This document shows positions 27,864 to 47,773 of a stretch of 64,000 nucleotides of DNA, piece by piece. Source of the stretch: Paulinella micropora (taxonomy: Eukaryota > Cercozoa > Imbricatea > Euglyphida); NCBI GenBank assembly GCA_009731375.1, contig BJOX01000005.1, positions 325,592 through 389,591 on the forward strand, given 5' to 3'. The translations under genes and the position numbers were made by a program. The notes beneath the pieces were generated by a model. The model worked only from the letters and a program-made list of their open reading frames with translations, did no database searches and was not told the origin of the DNA. Positions within the stretch are counted from its first letter, which is position 1; each line of letters starts with the position of its first letter.

Positions 27864-30751
27864 CTAACGAAGTCTTCGCCTCGCCTGTCTTGGCCTGCCC
27901 CTTCTAGGGGGAGATTCGCGGCGTCGCCGCGGAGGAACTGGAGGCAAACCGAGCTCCTGAAGCCACCAGAAGTTCGCATTAGCTGGTTCAGCTAAAGTGT
28001 TCAAAACAGTTCGAGCACCAGCCTTAGTAACAAAGCGAAAAAGTATGGGTTGCTCATGGCGGAAGGTTCTGATGAACACTTTGCCGGGTGTGTCAGTGAA
28101 CTTAAAATGATGATATTTGTAAAGATCAGGAATTGATTGCACTGGATGCCAGAACTTTTCATCTCTGTCAATTATATTTTGAAAATACAAAGGCTCAGAG
28201 TTGGAAAGTTTGGTTTGGATTAAGCAACCAAGATCCCTGGCGGTTTCTCAAATCCAGTCGTCATGGAAGGCCATGTTGGCCACCACTTGAGCAATCTTGC
28301 CGGCGTGTGAGTCAGCCAAGCCTTGTGATGTGAAGACCAAAAGTTCCAAGAAAAATATTCAAGCCAAGGATGCTTTGCCCTTGCAAGGCTAGCCTCTGCA
28401 AGTGAATATCTTTGCTTAAAATGCTTCCGGCCTCCGTCGGACCATTCAATGATTCTTGTTTTACCCAGCGGCTTGATAACCCTAGTCAAAATATCAGATT
28501 ACCACTTCCAGTAAAAAAAAGAAATCATTATTACCTTCCTTGTCTTCGTGATGGGGGAGGGTGTCGATATATTTCCTTTTGATTCCCTTTCCCATCCCCC
28601 ATCTGATTCAAAAGGACTGATATCAAATCGTTAATATCTTTTGTTTTTCCTCCCCCCACACTCATCCTTGAGAAATCAATAACCATCAGAACATATATCA
28701 AGTCCTGCCTGACCAACTCAAGATCATCATCGAAACCTTTCATATTTTCTTTCGCTTTCAGGTGATGCTCGTTTTTTTTAATCGTTTCAATGAGCTTCGC
28801 CAACTCCTCCAATTCTTCGTCTTCTAGTCTCCTCTCTCTTCGCTCTTGTTGTAGCTCTGCTAATCTTTCTGTTTGCTGTTTGTGCCCCCTGCAATGGGGG
28901 CACTTTCCCCAAACTTTATTATGTCTGCACTCCACCCAACATTGGCTGTGAAGGCGAGTCCAATCTGCTCGACTGGGGGGGGTGTACGAGACGCTGAAGC
29001 TGCGAGAAAGGACGAATGAGGAATTGACCTACTTGTTTGGCCCAGAAGTCCCGAACGGCGGCTAAAGTCATGCGCCCCTGCCGTTGGTTTTGAGTAAGCG
29101 CAGGTGTCCTAATAATTATTAATGATTATTTTTACTCTGTAAAACTGATTGAAAAAAAAATACTTGGAAGTTCAGTAATAGTTACAACATCATGCCATGC
29201 GGTTACAAAAGCATGGCATGAAATTGTAGCTTAAAAGGGTGTGGCCAGGCAACAAACCTGGCCACGGGTGACTGTGTGACACTGACAGTGTGTTGAGAGG
29301 CGGGAGGGCGCGGGTACCGATTGCCATGCTGACACAGAGGAACAAAAAGCTGAACCAACTGATTTCCCTCTCTGACTTGAGGCGGACGAACACAACCACA
29401 ATCACGCTCGACAATTTGCATGCGTTTTTCCAAGAAGCGACCCCAGCCCCTTTGGAATTCTGCGAGCTTTTGCCTCAATTCCTGATCCTCGTCAAAGAAT
29501 TAAAGATTTTTCTGGAGGCGCTTGGGCTGATCGGCTAATTGCGGGCTGATTTCGTAAGACATGACCCGGGGAGTAGCAACAAAATTCTTTGCGCGGGGAA
29601 GGGCGGTGTGGTTGCTGCAGACATGGCTCCTGCCGAGGTGGTACACAGGCGGATCGCAGGCTTCGCACTTGTAGACTCCAGACTCACCGGCCTCAAAGGC
29701 AACTCCTAGCTGAGCCTGCGTTCGGCGCAACTTCTGCTTGGGCTGATGAACGTGCGGCTGACCTGACTTAACCGCTGCAGAAATGGCCTACAGAAACAAA
29801 AAAAAAATAATAATAATAATAATAAAAAAGGTGAGGCAGCGCAACAACAAAGACAGAGGGTACCGGTATGATTTGTTTCCAGTACACTGGAAAGCTGGCG
29901 TAGTTTTCGTACACCTTGCTCTCCGTTATTGCTTCAACAAAATTGTACCCGGAACGGAGGTGACGGTTGTGTGAAGGGTGGTTTTTGGCCATGTAATACT
30001 CGCTACCGTAACTATCCATACCTAGCTGAATGGCGATAGGATCAGAATCAATATATATAGGTGTGTTCTCAAAGGTCGAACCGACAAAGGCACGAAGGGC
30101 AGAGAGAGAAGGGAGAGATAGCCAATTAACAGAAGTTTGCGTTAGGTTGAAATATTGCTGTACCTCTCCTATGATTGCGCGAATGTGGGGTGGAACTGTG
30201 GAAGGACAAAATGATTGTATGCCTTGGGTATCCTCCAAAATTCTAGCTATCATTCCAAACCCCCACTTTGCTAGCTCAACGATAGGCGACGAATCCTCAC
30301 TGAAAAGCTTACCTGCCTCCCCACCTAACGATTCCAAAATGACGTCAATAAACGAAATTTTGGCTGTAGGATTATGTAGGCGGCGAATGTTGCGTTTTGC
30401 TTCCTCCTCAAACGACATACAAAGGCCCTCCTTTTCGTCGCCCCGCAGCTCATGCAAGGCCAAACATTGCTGTTTGGACTCTTGCAACGCTGCTGGGGCA
30501 GAAGACGAGGAGGGTCGTTGTATGTCGGTCGAGGAGGAGGAGGAGCAACGACTTGAGACATCAGGTTGTTGTTGCCCGAAATCGAACATCTGACGGGCCT
30601 ACACCGACACAAAAATAGAAGAAAATAAGATGGGGAATGAGCAAGATGGACATGGCAAGGCCCAAAGGCACATAACAAAGCATACCCTGGCAACATATGA
30701 AGCTTGGTTCTGCAGGCGACTCTGCAAAACGGCGTCTGTCCTTTTGGACAT
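27864..30751 (-). pseudogene. DDE-type transposase relic, downstream copy
   Basis: Matches 11626-14512 with very few changes, including the TAA after exon 3 and the frame changes in the catalytic blocks (LMVIDFSRM at about 28683, IIEWSDGGRKHFK at about 28440). Shared lesions mean the copies descend from an already damaged element, or that what look like lesions are unrecognised introns. Confidence 0.5.
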
Positions 30752-30761
30752 TGCAGTCTGA

Positions 30762-30887
<126 letters not shown>

Positions 30888-31385
30888 NNNNNNNNNNNNN
30901 NNNNNNNNNNNNNNNNNNNNNNNNNNNNNNNNNNNNNNNNNNNNNNNNNNNNNNNNNNNNNNNNNNNNNNNNNNNNNNNNNNNNNNNNNNNNNNNNNNNN
31001 NNNNNNNNNNNNNNNNNNNNNNNNNNNNNNNNNNNNNNNNNNNNNNNNNNNNNNNNNNNNNNNNNNNNNNNNNNNNNNNNNNNNNNNNNNNNNNNNNNNN
31101 NNNNNNNNNNNNNNNNNNNNNNNNNNNNNNNNNNNNNNNNNNNNNNNNNNNNNNNNNNNNNNNNNNNNNNNNNNNNNNNNNNNNNNNNNNNNNNNNNNNN
31201 NNNNNNNNNNNNNNNNNNNNNNNNNNNNNNNNNNNNNNNNNNNNNNNNNNNNNNNNNNNNNNNNNNNNNNNNNNNNNNNNNNNNNNNNNNNNNNNNNNNN
31301 NNNNNNNNNNNNNNNNNNNNNNNNNNNNNNNNNNNNNNNNNNNNNNNNNNNNNNNNNNNNNNNNNNNNNNNNNNNNNNNNNNNNN
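30888..31385. other. Assembly gap (498 N)
   Basis: By comparison with 14665-15359 it should contain the rest of the poly-A tract, the intergenic region and exons 1-2 of the plus-strand coiled-coil gene. The estimated gap is shorter than the upstream sequence by about 210 bp. Confidence 0.95.
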
Positions 31386-33116
31386 AGGTCTCGGAGCTGA
31401 AGGGTCTCGACGAGCGTTTCCTCAGCCTCAGCGTTGGAGCCAAGTATAGAATCGGCACTCGTGTGCAGGTGATCATGAGTGCATTGCCCCAATTTTTTTG
31501 TTTTTGTTTTTTCCTTGGTAGGTGGAGTTGTGTAATCCTGGAGGTGTGGCATTGTTCCGCCCTGGCCGTACCAACGAGAAAGGTGAACAACTGCGCCGAG
31601 CTTGGGATTTCAGTGAGGAGGGGGCAAAGTTGATATTCGGAACTCCGGATGGTGAGAGGCTCGTGCACTTAGTTGAATACATGTTAAATGGTATGGAACT
31701 TTCCGTTGGAATGTGGTTTTACTTATCCGCTCGTACATCAACGCCCAGTCAGTTGGAAAGCAGTTGGAGCATGTCGATACCCATGTAGCATTGGCCAGGT
31801 TGCTAGTCATTTCCAAGAGGGTGGTGCCAAACACAAACCACACTTATATTTACTTTCTGTTTGCCTACAAGAGTGAAAATGGCTCTGTGCGTGTAACTGT
31901 CTGCACAAAGGAATGGGTTCATGGCGTGGTCCCCGAAGCTTTTCAAATCCTTTTGAATGCAAATAAGGATGCGTTGTTGCCTTCGCGGTGGAGTCCAAAT
32001 CAATTCAAGAGCAGTTGGTCACAGTTGGGGCGAAGCTGCTTCAGAGTTCGGAGCAGCAGTTGGGGCGCAAAGCTGAAGTGGATGTTGCACCGTCTGAGCG
32101 CAAGGCTGAGCTGGTGGGATAGCTTGTGAAATTGAAGGCAGAGCTAGTGTCAGCTAAGGCGGAGATCAGCGAGCAGGATACAGAAATTGCGAAGCTTAAG
32201 TTGGACGACGTAGAAGCAAAAAAAAATATTGATAACGCACTTGCAGCTTTAGATGAGGAAAGGAAGGCCAAGCTTGCAATTGAATCCAAGCATAAATTTT
32301 TCATAAACCAGCAGCTTGTCATCAAAAGGGAACGTGACGAGGCTCAGGAAGCGTTACAGGGGGAAGCAAATGAGGAGCGGGAGGCTAGAGTTCAAGCTGG
32401 GGCGAAGGAATTAGCTAAACAACTAAGAAATATGAGCCGGGTCTTTGTGTTTCTTTGTTTTGTTTTAATTGTTATGTTGTTTTGTTGCAGTCGAACACGC
32501 GCAACAAAGAGGCAAAAGCAGCAATGGCCCAGGTTATGTTGTATTGCATACGTACTTTGCACTCATTACTATAAATATACATATGTTGTGCAGGAACTTG
32601 CCGCTGTTAAGGGGAGGCCCTGGGTCGCGGAGCTGGAGTCTGAGCTCCAAGTAACCAAGGCTGCGGCTGAAAAGACAGCGCTTAGCAAGTCGGAGTCTGA
32701 ATCGAACCTCAAGGAGGCCGTCGACAACCTCGAGTTGTCGAAGGCCAAGGCCAGCCAGCTCAAGTCGCAGCTCAAAGCAACCTTGCAGGAGTTGGAGTCT
32801 GTCAAGGCTCAGAGGGACGTTTTGAAAATGCGCTCAGGTATTTTTTCTTTATTTATTTGTGATCTAATTGCTCTTTTTGGTTTGTTTTGCTAGGAGCTGG
32901 GTATCCTCATCGCTCGCTGTCAGAGTCTTCGTCGTCGCCCGCCCCCGCATCCAAGTACAGCAAAAAATACATTGTAAGAAAAATGCAAACACGAAAAACG
33001 AGAGCGAAGCGAATCGTCGTCCAGCGACAGCGAACATCACAAGTTTGCGAGCCCTGCACACAATTGCAAGCGCAAAAAGGCGGCCCGAGATCATCATTAC
33101 GTTTAAAACTAGACTT
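31386..33116 (+). pseudogene. Coiled-coil gene of the transposon, downstream copy
   Basis: Begins inside exon 2 after the gap and repeats 15360-17090, including the frame change near 31690 and the in-frame TAG near 32120. The coiled-coil region is rich in Glu, Lys, Ala and Leu heptads. Confidence 0.45.
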
Positions 33117-33997
33117 CAACTTCAGTTACAATTCCGGGTCGCGCCGCTTTGGCATGAAGTTATAGCTATCACTGAGCTACAGTATGGTTTTTTTTTTCAA
33201 TTAATTAAATATATGTTTCATGATTATTAATAATATTTCAATAATTAACAATATTTCAACCATTTTTGTTGTGTATGTGATAGATTTAAAAAGAAACGGA
33301 TGTGGCATCGTGATTTACTCGCACCAGAAAAATTTCAATCGGCACTAATGAAAATTTTATTTCTACTGTTTACTATTTTATTATTGTTAAATTTATGTGA
33401 ATTTATATTGATATTAGCATCATTTGCTTCACTGTAATAAATAAATCATGACAAAAATATGAAAGTAAATTTGCCACTGTGACTCTACAATTTTGCACGT
33501 TTTTTGCTTTTTTTTGTACGAAGGTGTCAAGTCGTTGTATCGGTTTGTTTTTACATTAAAATTCATCGTAAATACATTATTTCTGTAGCTTTCTTGATAT
33601 TAATTGAAATTTCAGTCAATATTCAAATTTTGACTTGAAAACTCAAGTTATATTACTAACATTACCGTTGACTATGTATTATTCACTTCATCTTAGTCTT
33701 GAAACTTTTCCAACATTACTTTACGTCAAAATACAGATAAAACAATTTATTTAGTTCATTTTAATATTTTTAATTTCAATTATAATTTAAATTCAAACTT
33801 CAAAATAAAATTTTCAAGTTTTGAATTGAATCTAACGGTCACGTGAGTCCGATTTTGAAAAAACTGTTGTAACGGTCGGATTTTCAAATATTTTTCAAAT
33901 GTTCAAACACATCAAAATCTTCAATAGTTCTAAAGGCGCAGTTATTTTCTAAATATGTCATACTTAGCTTGCACTTTAGCTGCCTGTTTATCCTGTC

Positions 33998-34219
33998 CGG
34001 CAAATGCCTGAACGTCATACACCATACGGACGATATTGGAGGACGGTGAGGTAATCACCAATGGAGATGTGGAGACGCTGGTACGCGTCCTTAATCGGCT
34101 GGTGATATCAATCCGACAGCAGAAGGAGAAGGTCACGTCGGTGATCAGGGACTGGAACAAGAAGATGACGTTGAATCCAATGGAAGACTTGATGTCATTG
34201 CTACAAACGGTTCATGCGG
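33998..34219 (+). pseudogene. LTR end and truncated gag start
   Basis: After the right TIR the sequence matches 20140-20357 through NPMEDLMSLLQTVHAA and then breaks off into unrelated DNA. This is the downstream boundary of the duplicated block and implies recombination or truncation of a neighbouring element copy. Confidence 0.55.
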
Positions 34220-34332
34220 CGAGAACACAGTCTACCCGTGATTCCCATCCCGGACACATGCACAGTACACAAATTATTGTTTGATGTGAAACTGCGTTCC
34301 TTTGCAAGGACTACATTCCTTTGCGACATCTC

Positions 34333-34374
<42 letters not shown>

Positions 34375-34377
<3 letters not shown>

Positions 34378-34886
34378 CAGACAGGAAATTAGGGGATGGT
34401 GTGGGAGTGCTGGGCCCGTGGTGGGGTGCCTTCAGTGTCCCGTGGTGGGGTGCCTTATGTGTGCCTACCATACGCCTATAAGTCAGATGCCGAAATGGCG
34501 ACGGGAAGCACAATCCTGTTCCCTCAGGGTGCCCTTTCTCGCTTGTTGAGCCATAAATACCCCACAGTGCTCTGTCGGTTTATGCTAGACTGTCGATGTC
34601 ACAGTCTCGAAACTGCATCTGCTTACTGGGTCCTCTGTAATGGAGGTGGGAGCTCGTTCTGCAAGGGGCGCTTATGGAACGAGCCCTGGCCTCGCCTGGT
34701 ACTAGGGAGGTTTGAGCTCTCGCAGAGACATGCTGTCGAGAGAGCTCTTCTGGTATCGCCTATATTAGTCCCTTCCGTGCAAACATCACGGCTTAGCTGG
34801 GCATCGGGTTAATACTTGGCCCAAAGACTTCCTTGGTTGACGAAATCAGAATCTCCTTTTCTGACATTAGTCGATATCTCATCTAT
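34375..34886 (+). repeat. Dispersed (ATCT)-tailed repeat, copy B
   Basis: Longest copy, from attaggggatggtgtggg to gatatctcatctatct, with (ATCT)n before and after. It differs from the others by a local duplication of gtggtggggtgcctt and by an insertion near 34712-34747 whose ends are inverted repeats (agctctc...gagagct). Confidence 0.8.
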
Positions 34887-34902
34887 CTATCGATCTTAAC
34901 AT

Positions 34903-35610
34903 AATATGGATATGAACGAAATGAAATCGACTACGACCACGCTTCATGCCGGGCCGCTCGGTACTTTGCATCTCTTTCGCCATGTAAACATGATATTGAT
35001 ATGAACGAAATGAAATCGACTATTACCATGCTTCAAAACGGCCCGCTCGGTACTTTGCATCTCTTTCGCCATGTAAACATAATATTGATATGAACGAAAT
35101 GAAATCGACCATCACCACGCTCCAAAACGGCCCGCTCGGTACTTTGCATCTCTTTTGCCATGTAAACATAATATTGATATGAACGAAATGAAATCGACTA
35201 TTACCACGCTCCAAAACGGCCCGCTCGGTACTTTGCATCTCTTTTGCCATGTAAACATAATATTGATATGAACGAAATGAAATCGACTATTACCACGCTT
35301 CAAAACGGCCCGCTCGGTACTTTGCATCTCTTTTGCCATGTAAACATAATATTGATATGAACGAAATGAAATCGACTATTACCACGCTTCAAAACGGCCC
35401 GCTCGGTACTTTGCATCTCTTTTGCCATGTAAACATAATATTGATATGAACGAAATGAAATCGACTATTACCACGCTTCAAAACGGCCCGCTCGGTACTT
35501 TGCATCTCTTTTGCCATGTAAACATAATATTGATATGAACGAAATGAAATCGACTATTACCACGCTTCAAAACGGCCCGCTCGGTACTTTGCATCTCTTT
35601 CGCCATGTCC
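34903..35610. repeat. 89-bp tandem satellite, about 8 copies
   Basis: The unit includes catgtaaacataatattgat, atgaacgaaatgaaatcgac, cacgctycaaaacggcccgc and tcggtactttgcatctcttt. Copies differ at only a few positions. On the minus strand part of the unit reads GKRDAKYRAGRFEA followed by a gtaata donor-like site, and the same peptide continues an exon-like segment at 35611-35665. The array may therefore derive from an exon plus a short intron. Confidence 0.88.
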
Positions 35611-36327
35611 GCCGCCATATCCATCGTGTTGCTCTTTTCCAGCCGACGCCCTACATACGTATACATATACATCTGCATGTACATATACGTATACAATATC
35701 CATCGTGTTGCTCTTTTCCAGCCGACGCCCTGCATACGTATACATATACATATTCATATACATATACGTATAGATATACATATTCATATTCATATACATA
35801 TACATATACATATACATAATTATACATTATACATATACATAATATATGTCGCACTGGCTGCCATCATGTCTATTGTCTTCTTTTCCACCCCGCCTACATA
35901 CGTATAAATATACATACACCTATACACATACATACACATTAATCAATATGCACATACATACTAATACTGTTGCTCTTTGCCAGCCGACGGCCTACATACG
36001 TAGACATATACATATGCATATACATACACGTAAACATATACATATACATATGCATATGCATCGTGTTGCTCTTTTCCACCCCACGGCCTGAATACATAAA
36101 CAGAATACATATATATAATAATTGCATATACATATACATATACATATACGTATACGTATACATATACATATACATATGTCGCACTTGCCGCCATCATGTT
36201 CATTCTCTTCTTTTCCAGCCGACGGTCTACATACACATATGTAATACATAATACGTATACATATACATTATACAAAAACACATACACACATATCGCACTT
36301 GTCGCCATCATGTCCGTTTTCCTTGCC
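35611..36327 (-). repeat. Exon-like repeats (GKE...HDG) spaced by (CATA)n
   Basis: Seven minus-strand segments of about 35-55 bp recur between (CATA)n/(TATG)n tracts, ending near 35660, 35734, 35903, 35998, 36091, 36232 and 36327. Most start after an AG (gtatgtag, gtatgcag, ttacacag) and read SAGKEQHDGY, GGKEDNRHDGSQCD, SAGKEENEHDGGKCD or GKENGHDGDKCD. Conservation of GKE and HDG with variation around them looks like duplicated coding exons. An alternative is a degenerate satellite with no coding role. Confidence 0.45.
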
Positions 36328-36330
36328 CTG

Positions 36331-36396
<66 letters not shown>

Positions 36397-36397
36397 G

Positions 36398-36437
<40 letters not shown>

Positions 36438-36504
36438 GTCGCAGCTGCCGTGCCGGGCGGGCTAAAATACATACACATTAATATACATGTACATAATATT
36501 ATAC

Positions 36505-45000
<8,496 letters not shown>

Positions 45001-45556
45001 GTTCTACCTGTGGTCGTTAACAAAAGGGTGAAATATCAAGCCAAACAAAACAAATAAAACATGAAAAAACTTACACAAAAATAACAATGTTCACAAATTC
45101 AACACACTGTCACAGAATTTACAACCTGTTTCAACCGCAATTTTTGAAAGGTTTTAGTGATGCTTTTTAATTATAAAACTACAGAAAGTCCTTAGCACAC
45201 TATGCAAAATGAGCAAAATGCATGCACCAAGACGAAATGCATATGCATACGTGGTAAATTAAGTCTACATATTATCGATATATCATTTGCAAAGGGTAAT
45301 GCTCGGGGCGACAAGGGCCTCAGGCACAGATGCCACATGTTTCTGTGTAATCTAATGTTATGTTATGTTATGTTATGTTATGTTATGTTATGTCATGTTA
45401 TGTTATGTTATGTTATGTTATGTTAGTAACAATTATGTTATGTTAGGTTAGCTTAGGTTATACATACATACATACATACATACATACATACATGCATAGT
45501 AGTATTACATACATACATACATACATACATACACACATACATACATACATACATAG
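45001..45556. other. Intergenic or 5' intron; (TATGT)n and (CATA)n
   Basis: 45001-45340 is AT-rich and unique with no gene. (TTATG)n runs about 45357-45455 and (CATA)n about 45462-45552, ending in a catag acceptor-like site before the first recognised exon of the large gene. A promoter was not identifiable. Confidence 0.55.
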
Positions 45557-45721
45557 CGTTGTCGATTCTACCTCCGACACTCGTTGCTTGCATGTACAGA
45601 TGCGCAGTTCTGAACACGCACAGGTGGCTCAGAGGAAAGTACTGAGGGACCGGCAGGAAAATATAGACTGGGCGAGGAACGATCAAGGAAAGGCCCAGGG
45701 GAGGGATGATGGTGATATCTG

Positions 45722-45793
<72 letters not shown>

Positions 45794-46618
45794 CCTACCT
45801 TCCTACCTCAGGCAGGGGCAAGGATGCAGCTGGAGACAAGAAAGGGACAGACGCGCCGCGCAAGCAGGGGAACGGGAAAAAAATTGGACATGGACGACAC
45901 AGACAAGCACAGGGGCTGCAAAATAAGGAGAAAGAAAGGGAAAGCAAGCCCGGCACACAGGCTGGTATCTATCTATCTGTCTATCTTCCCTTGGGCTTGG
46001 TTTTTTGAAATGGGTGCCATCTGTCGACAGACAGAATTAGGGGATGGTGTGGGTGTGCTGGGCCCGTGGTGGGGTGCCTTATGTGTGCCTAGCCATACGC
46101 CTATAAGTCACATGCCGAAATAGCGACGGGAAGCACAATCCTGTTCCCTCAGGGTGCCCTTTCTCGCTTGTTGAGCCCGGAATAAAACCCACAGTGCTCT
46201 GTCGGTTTATACTAGACTGTCGACAGTCTCGAAACTCCATCTGCTTACTGGGCCCTCTGTAATGGAGGTGGGAGCTCGTTCTGCAAGGGGCGCTTATGGA
46301 ACGAGCCCTGGCCCCGCCTGGTACTAGGGAGATTTGGTATCGCCTGTATCAGTCCCTTCCGTGCAAATATCACGGCTTAGCTGGGCATCGGGTTAATACT
46401 TTACCCACAGACTTCCTTGGTTGACGAAATCAGAAGCTCCTTTTTTCTGACATTAGTCGATATCTCATCTATCTATCTATCTATCTATCTATATAGTTAG
46501 TTATGTCTATCATATGTATGCATTTACATTTGTTCTCTTGTTTAGGTTCATCAGGCGCAATTGAGCAGCACAAGAAAAAGAGGAAAGAAGGTCCATTTTA
46601 GTCCTCAAAGGCGGCCAG

Positions 46619-46664
<46 letters not shown>

Positions 46665-47211
46665 CCCTCCCTCTCAGCCGGTTTTTCACACTCTTCCTCC
46701 CGCACGTGAACGCACACACTCAGTTGAGCACTTTTTACGAATTGTGTTCCTAAGATCTATCCATCTATGAATGTCTGTGTGTGTGTGTGTGTGTGCGTGG
46801 TTCCTTTCTGTCGCAGTGGAAAATCAGCCTGCAGCTGAGTGCAGCAGTGTCCTTTCGCTTTCGCTGCCCTTACACAAGGCTTTAGAGACAATCGACCCCC
46901 TATTGGAACTAGCTCAAAGCTACCTTTCGAGCGAGGCGTTCAAGACCGAGGACTCGCACCTTCATCAGGGCACAGCGCTGCAAAGAGAACAGTCGGAGAC
47001 GGCATCTATGGTAAGTGTTACTAGACATATATGTAGGTATGTAGGTGTGTAGCACAGCGCAGCCATGCTCTTGGACCCTCACTGGCAGTCGTGTTTGCTT
47101 TGCTTGCACAAGCAGATAGCGGATGACAGCCCGCACGCTAGCTCCAGCCGGGACCGCAAGGAGCAGCTGGGAGCCTGCAACGCGCCTCTGGACTCGGAAA
47201 GGGATGAGCTG
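45557..47211 (+). other. Exons 1-5: charged low-complexity N-terminus
   Basis: About 200 residues from ATG 45600. Exons 1-3 are Lys/Arg/Gln/Gly-rich (GRGKDAAGDKKG, IEQHKKKRK), probably disordered and possibly nucleic-acid- or membrane-surface-binding. Exons 4-5 contain a short helical segment (HKALETIDPLLELAQSYL). The start codon directly follows a second AG (gtacag|atg), so exon 1 may begin at 45557 or 45600. Intron 2 contains dispersed repeat copy E. Confidence 0.65.
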
Positions 47212-47740
47212 GTAGAAGTAGTAGTCCAGTAGTAGTAGAAGTAGTAGTAGAAGTAGTAGTAGTAGTAGTAGCAGTGCACACATGTCGGGTTCAAAGACTC
47301 ATATACTATTATTTACGTTGACATGTTTAGGATCTCTTGGTTCAGCTGCTGGCGAAGCAAAACCAGCAGGATGTGCAAGGCAAAGATCTAGTGATCCTGC
47401 TTGGGGTGACTGGTATGCCAAGCATCCTTTGTCTGCAAAATGCGTGTACGACAAAGAAGTTACATTCCTCCAAACTACATCAGGCGTTGTTGTTATCGTT
47501 GCGATTCGCGATCGCAACCAATTTTCGTATCCTCTTCTGTGCCCTAGAATTTCGCATATCGGCCACGACCTATTGTTTGGCTGTTTCGTGTTTTTGTTCT
47601 TAGACTCTGGGAAATCAACAGCTATCCATTACTTTGCGGGGATCAAGATGAAGGAGGTGGTAGAAGTGGTGGCGGAACCGCCAAATAGCACTGCCGCACC
47701 CGCTCGCAGGTCATACATACGTGCGTACTGTGCCGTAACA

Positions 47741-47773
<33 letters not shown>

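Noticed and set aside
34903-35610. CRISPR-like array (regular 89-bp units)
   Set aside because: Units are near-identical throughout with no variable spacers, and the genome is eukaryotic; it is a satellite.
36334-36436. (TAAG)n as an internal telomere-like tract
   Set aside because: TAAG is not a telomere repeat I know, it is short, and it sits among other tetranucleotide and pentanucleotide arrays.
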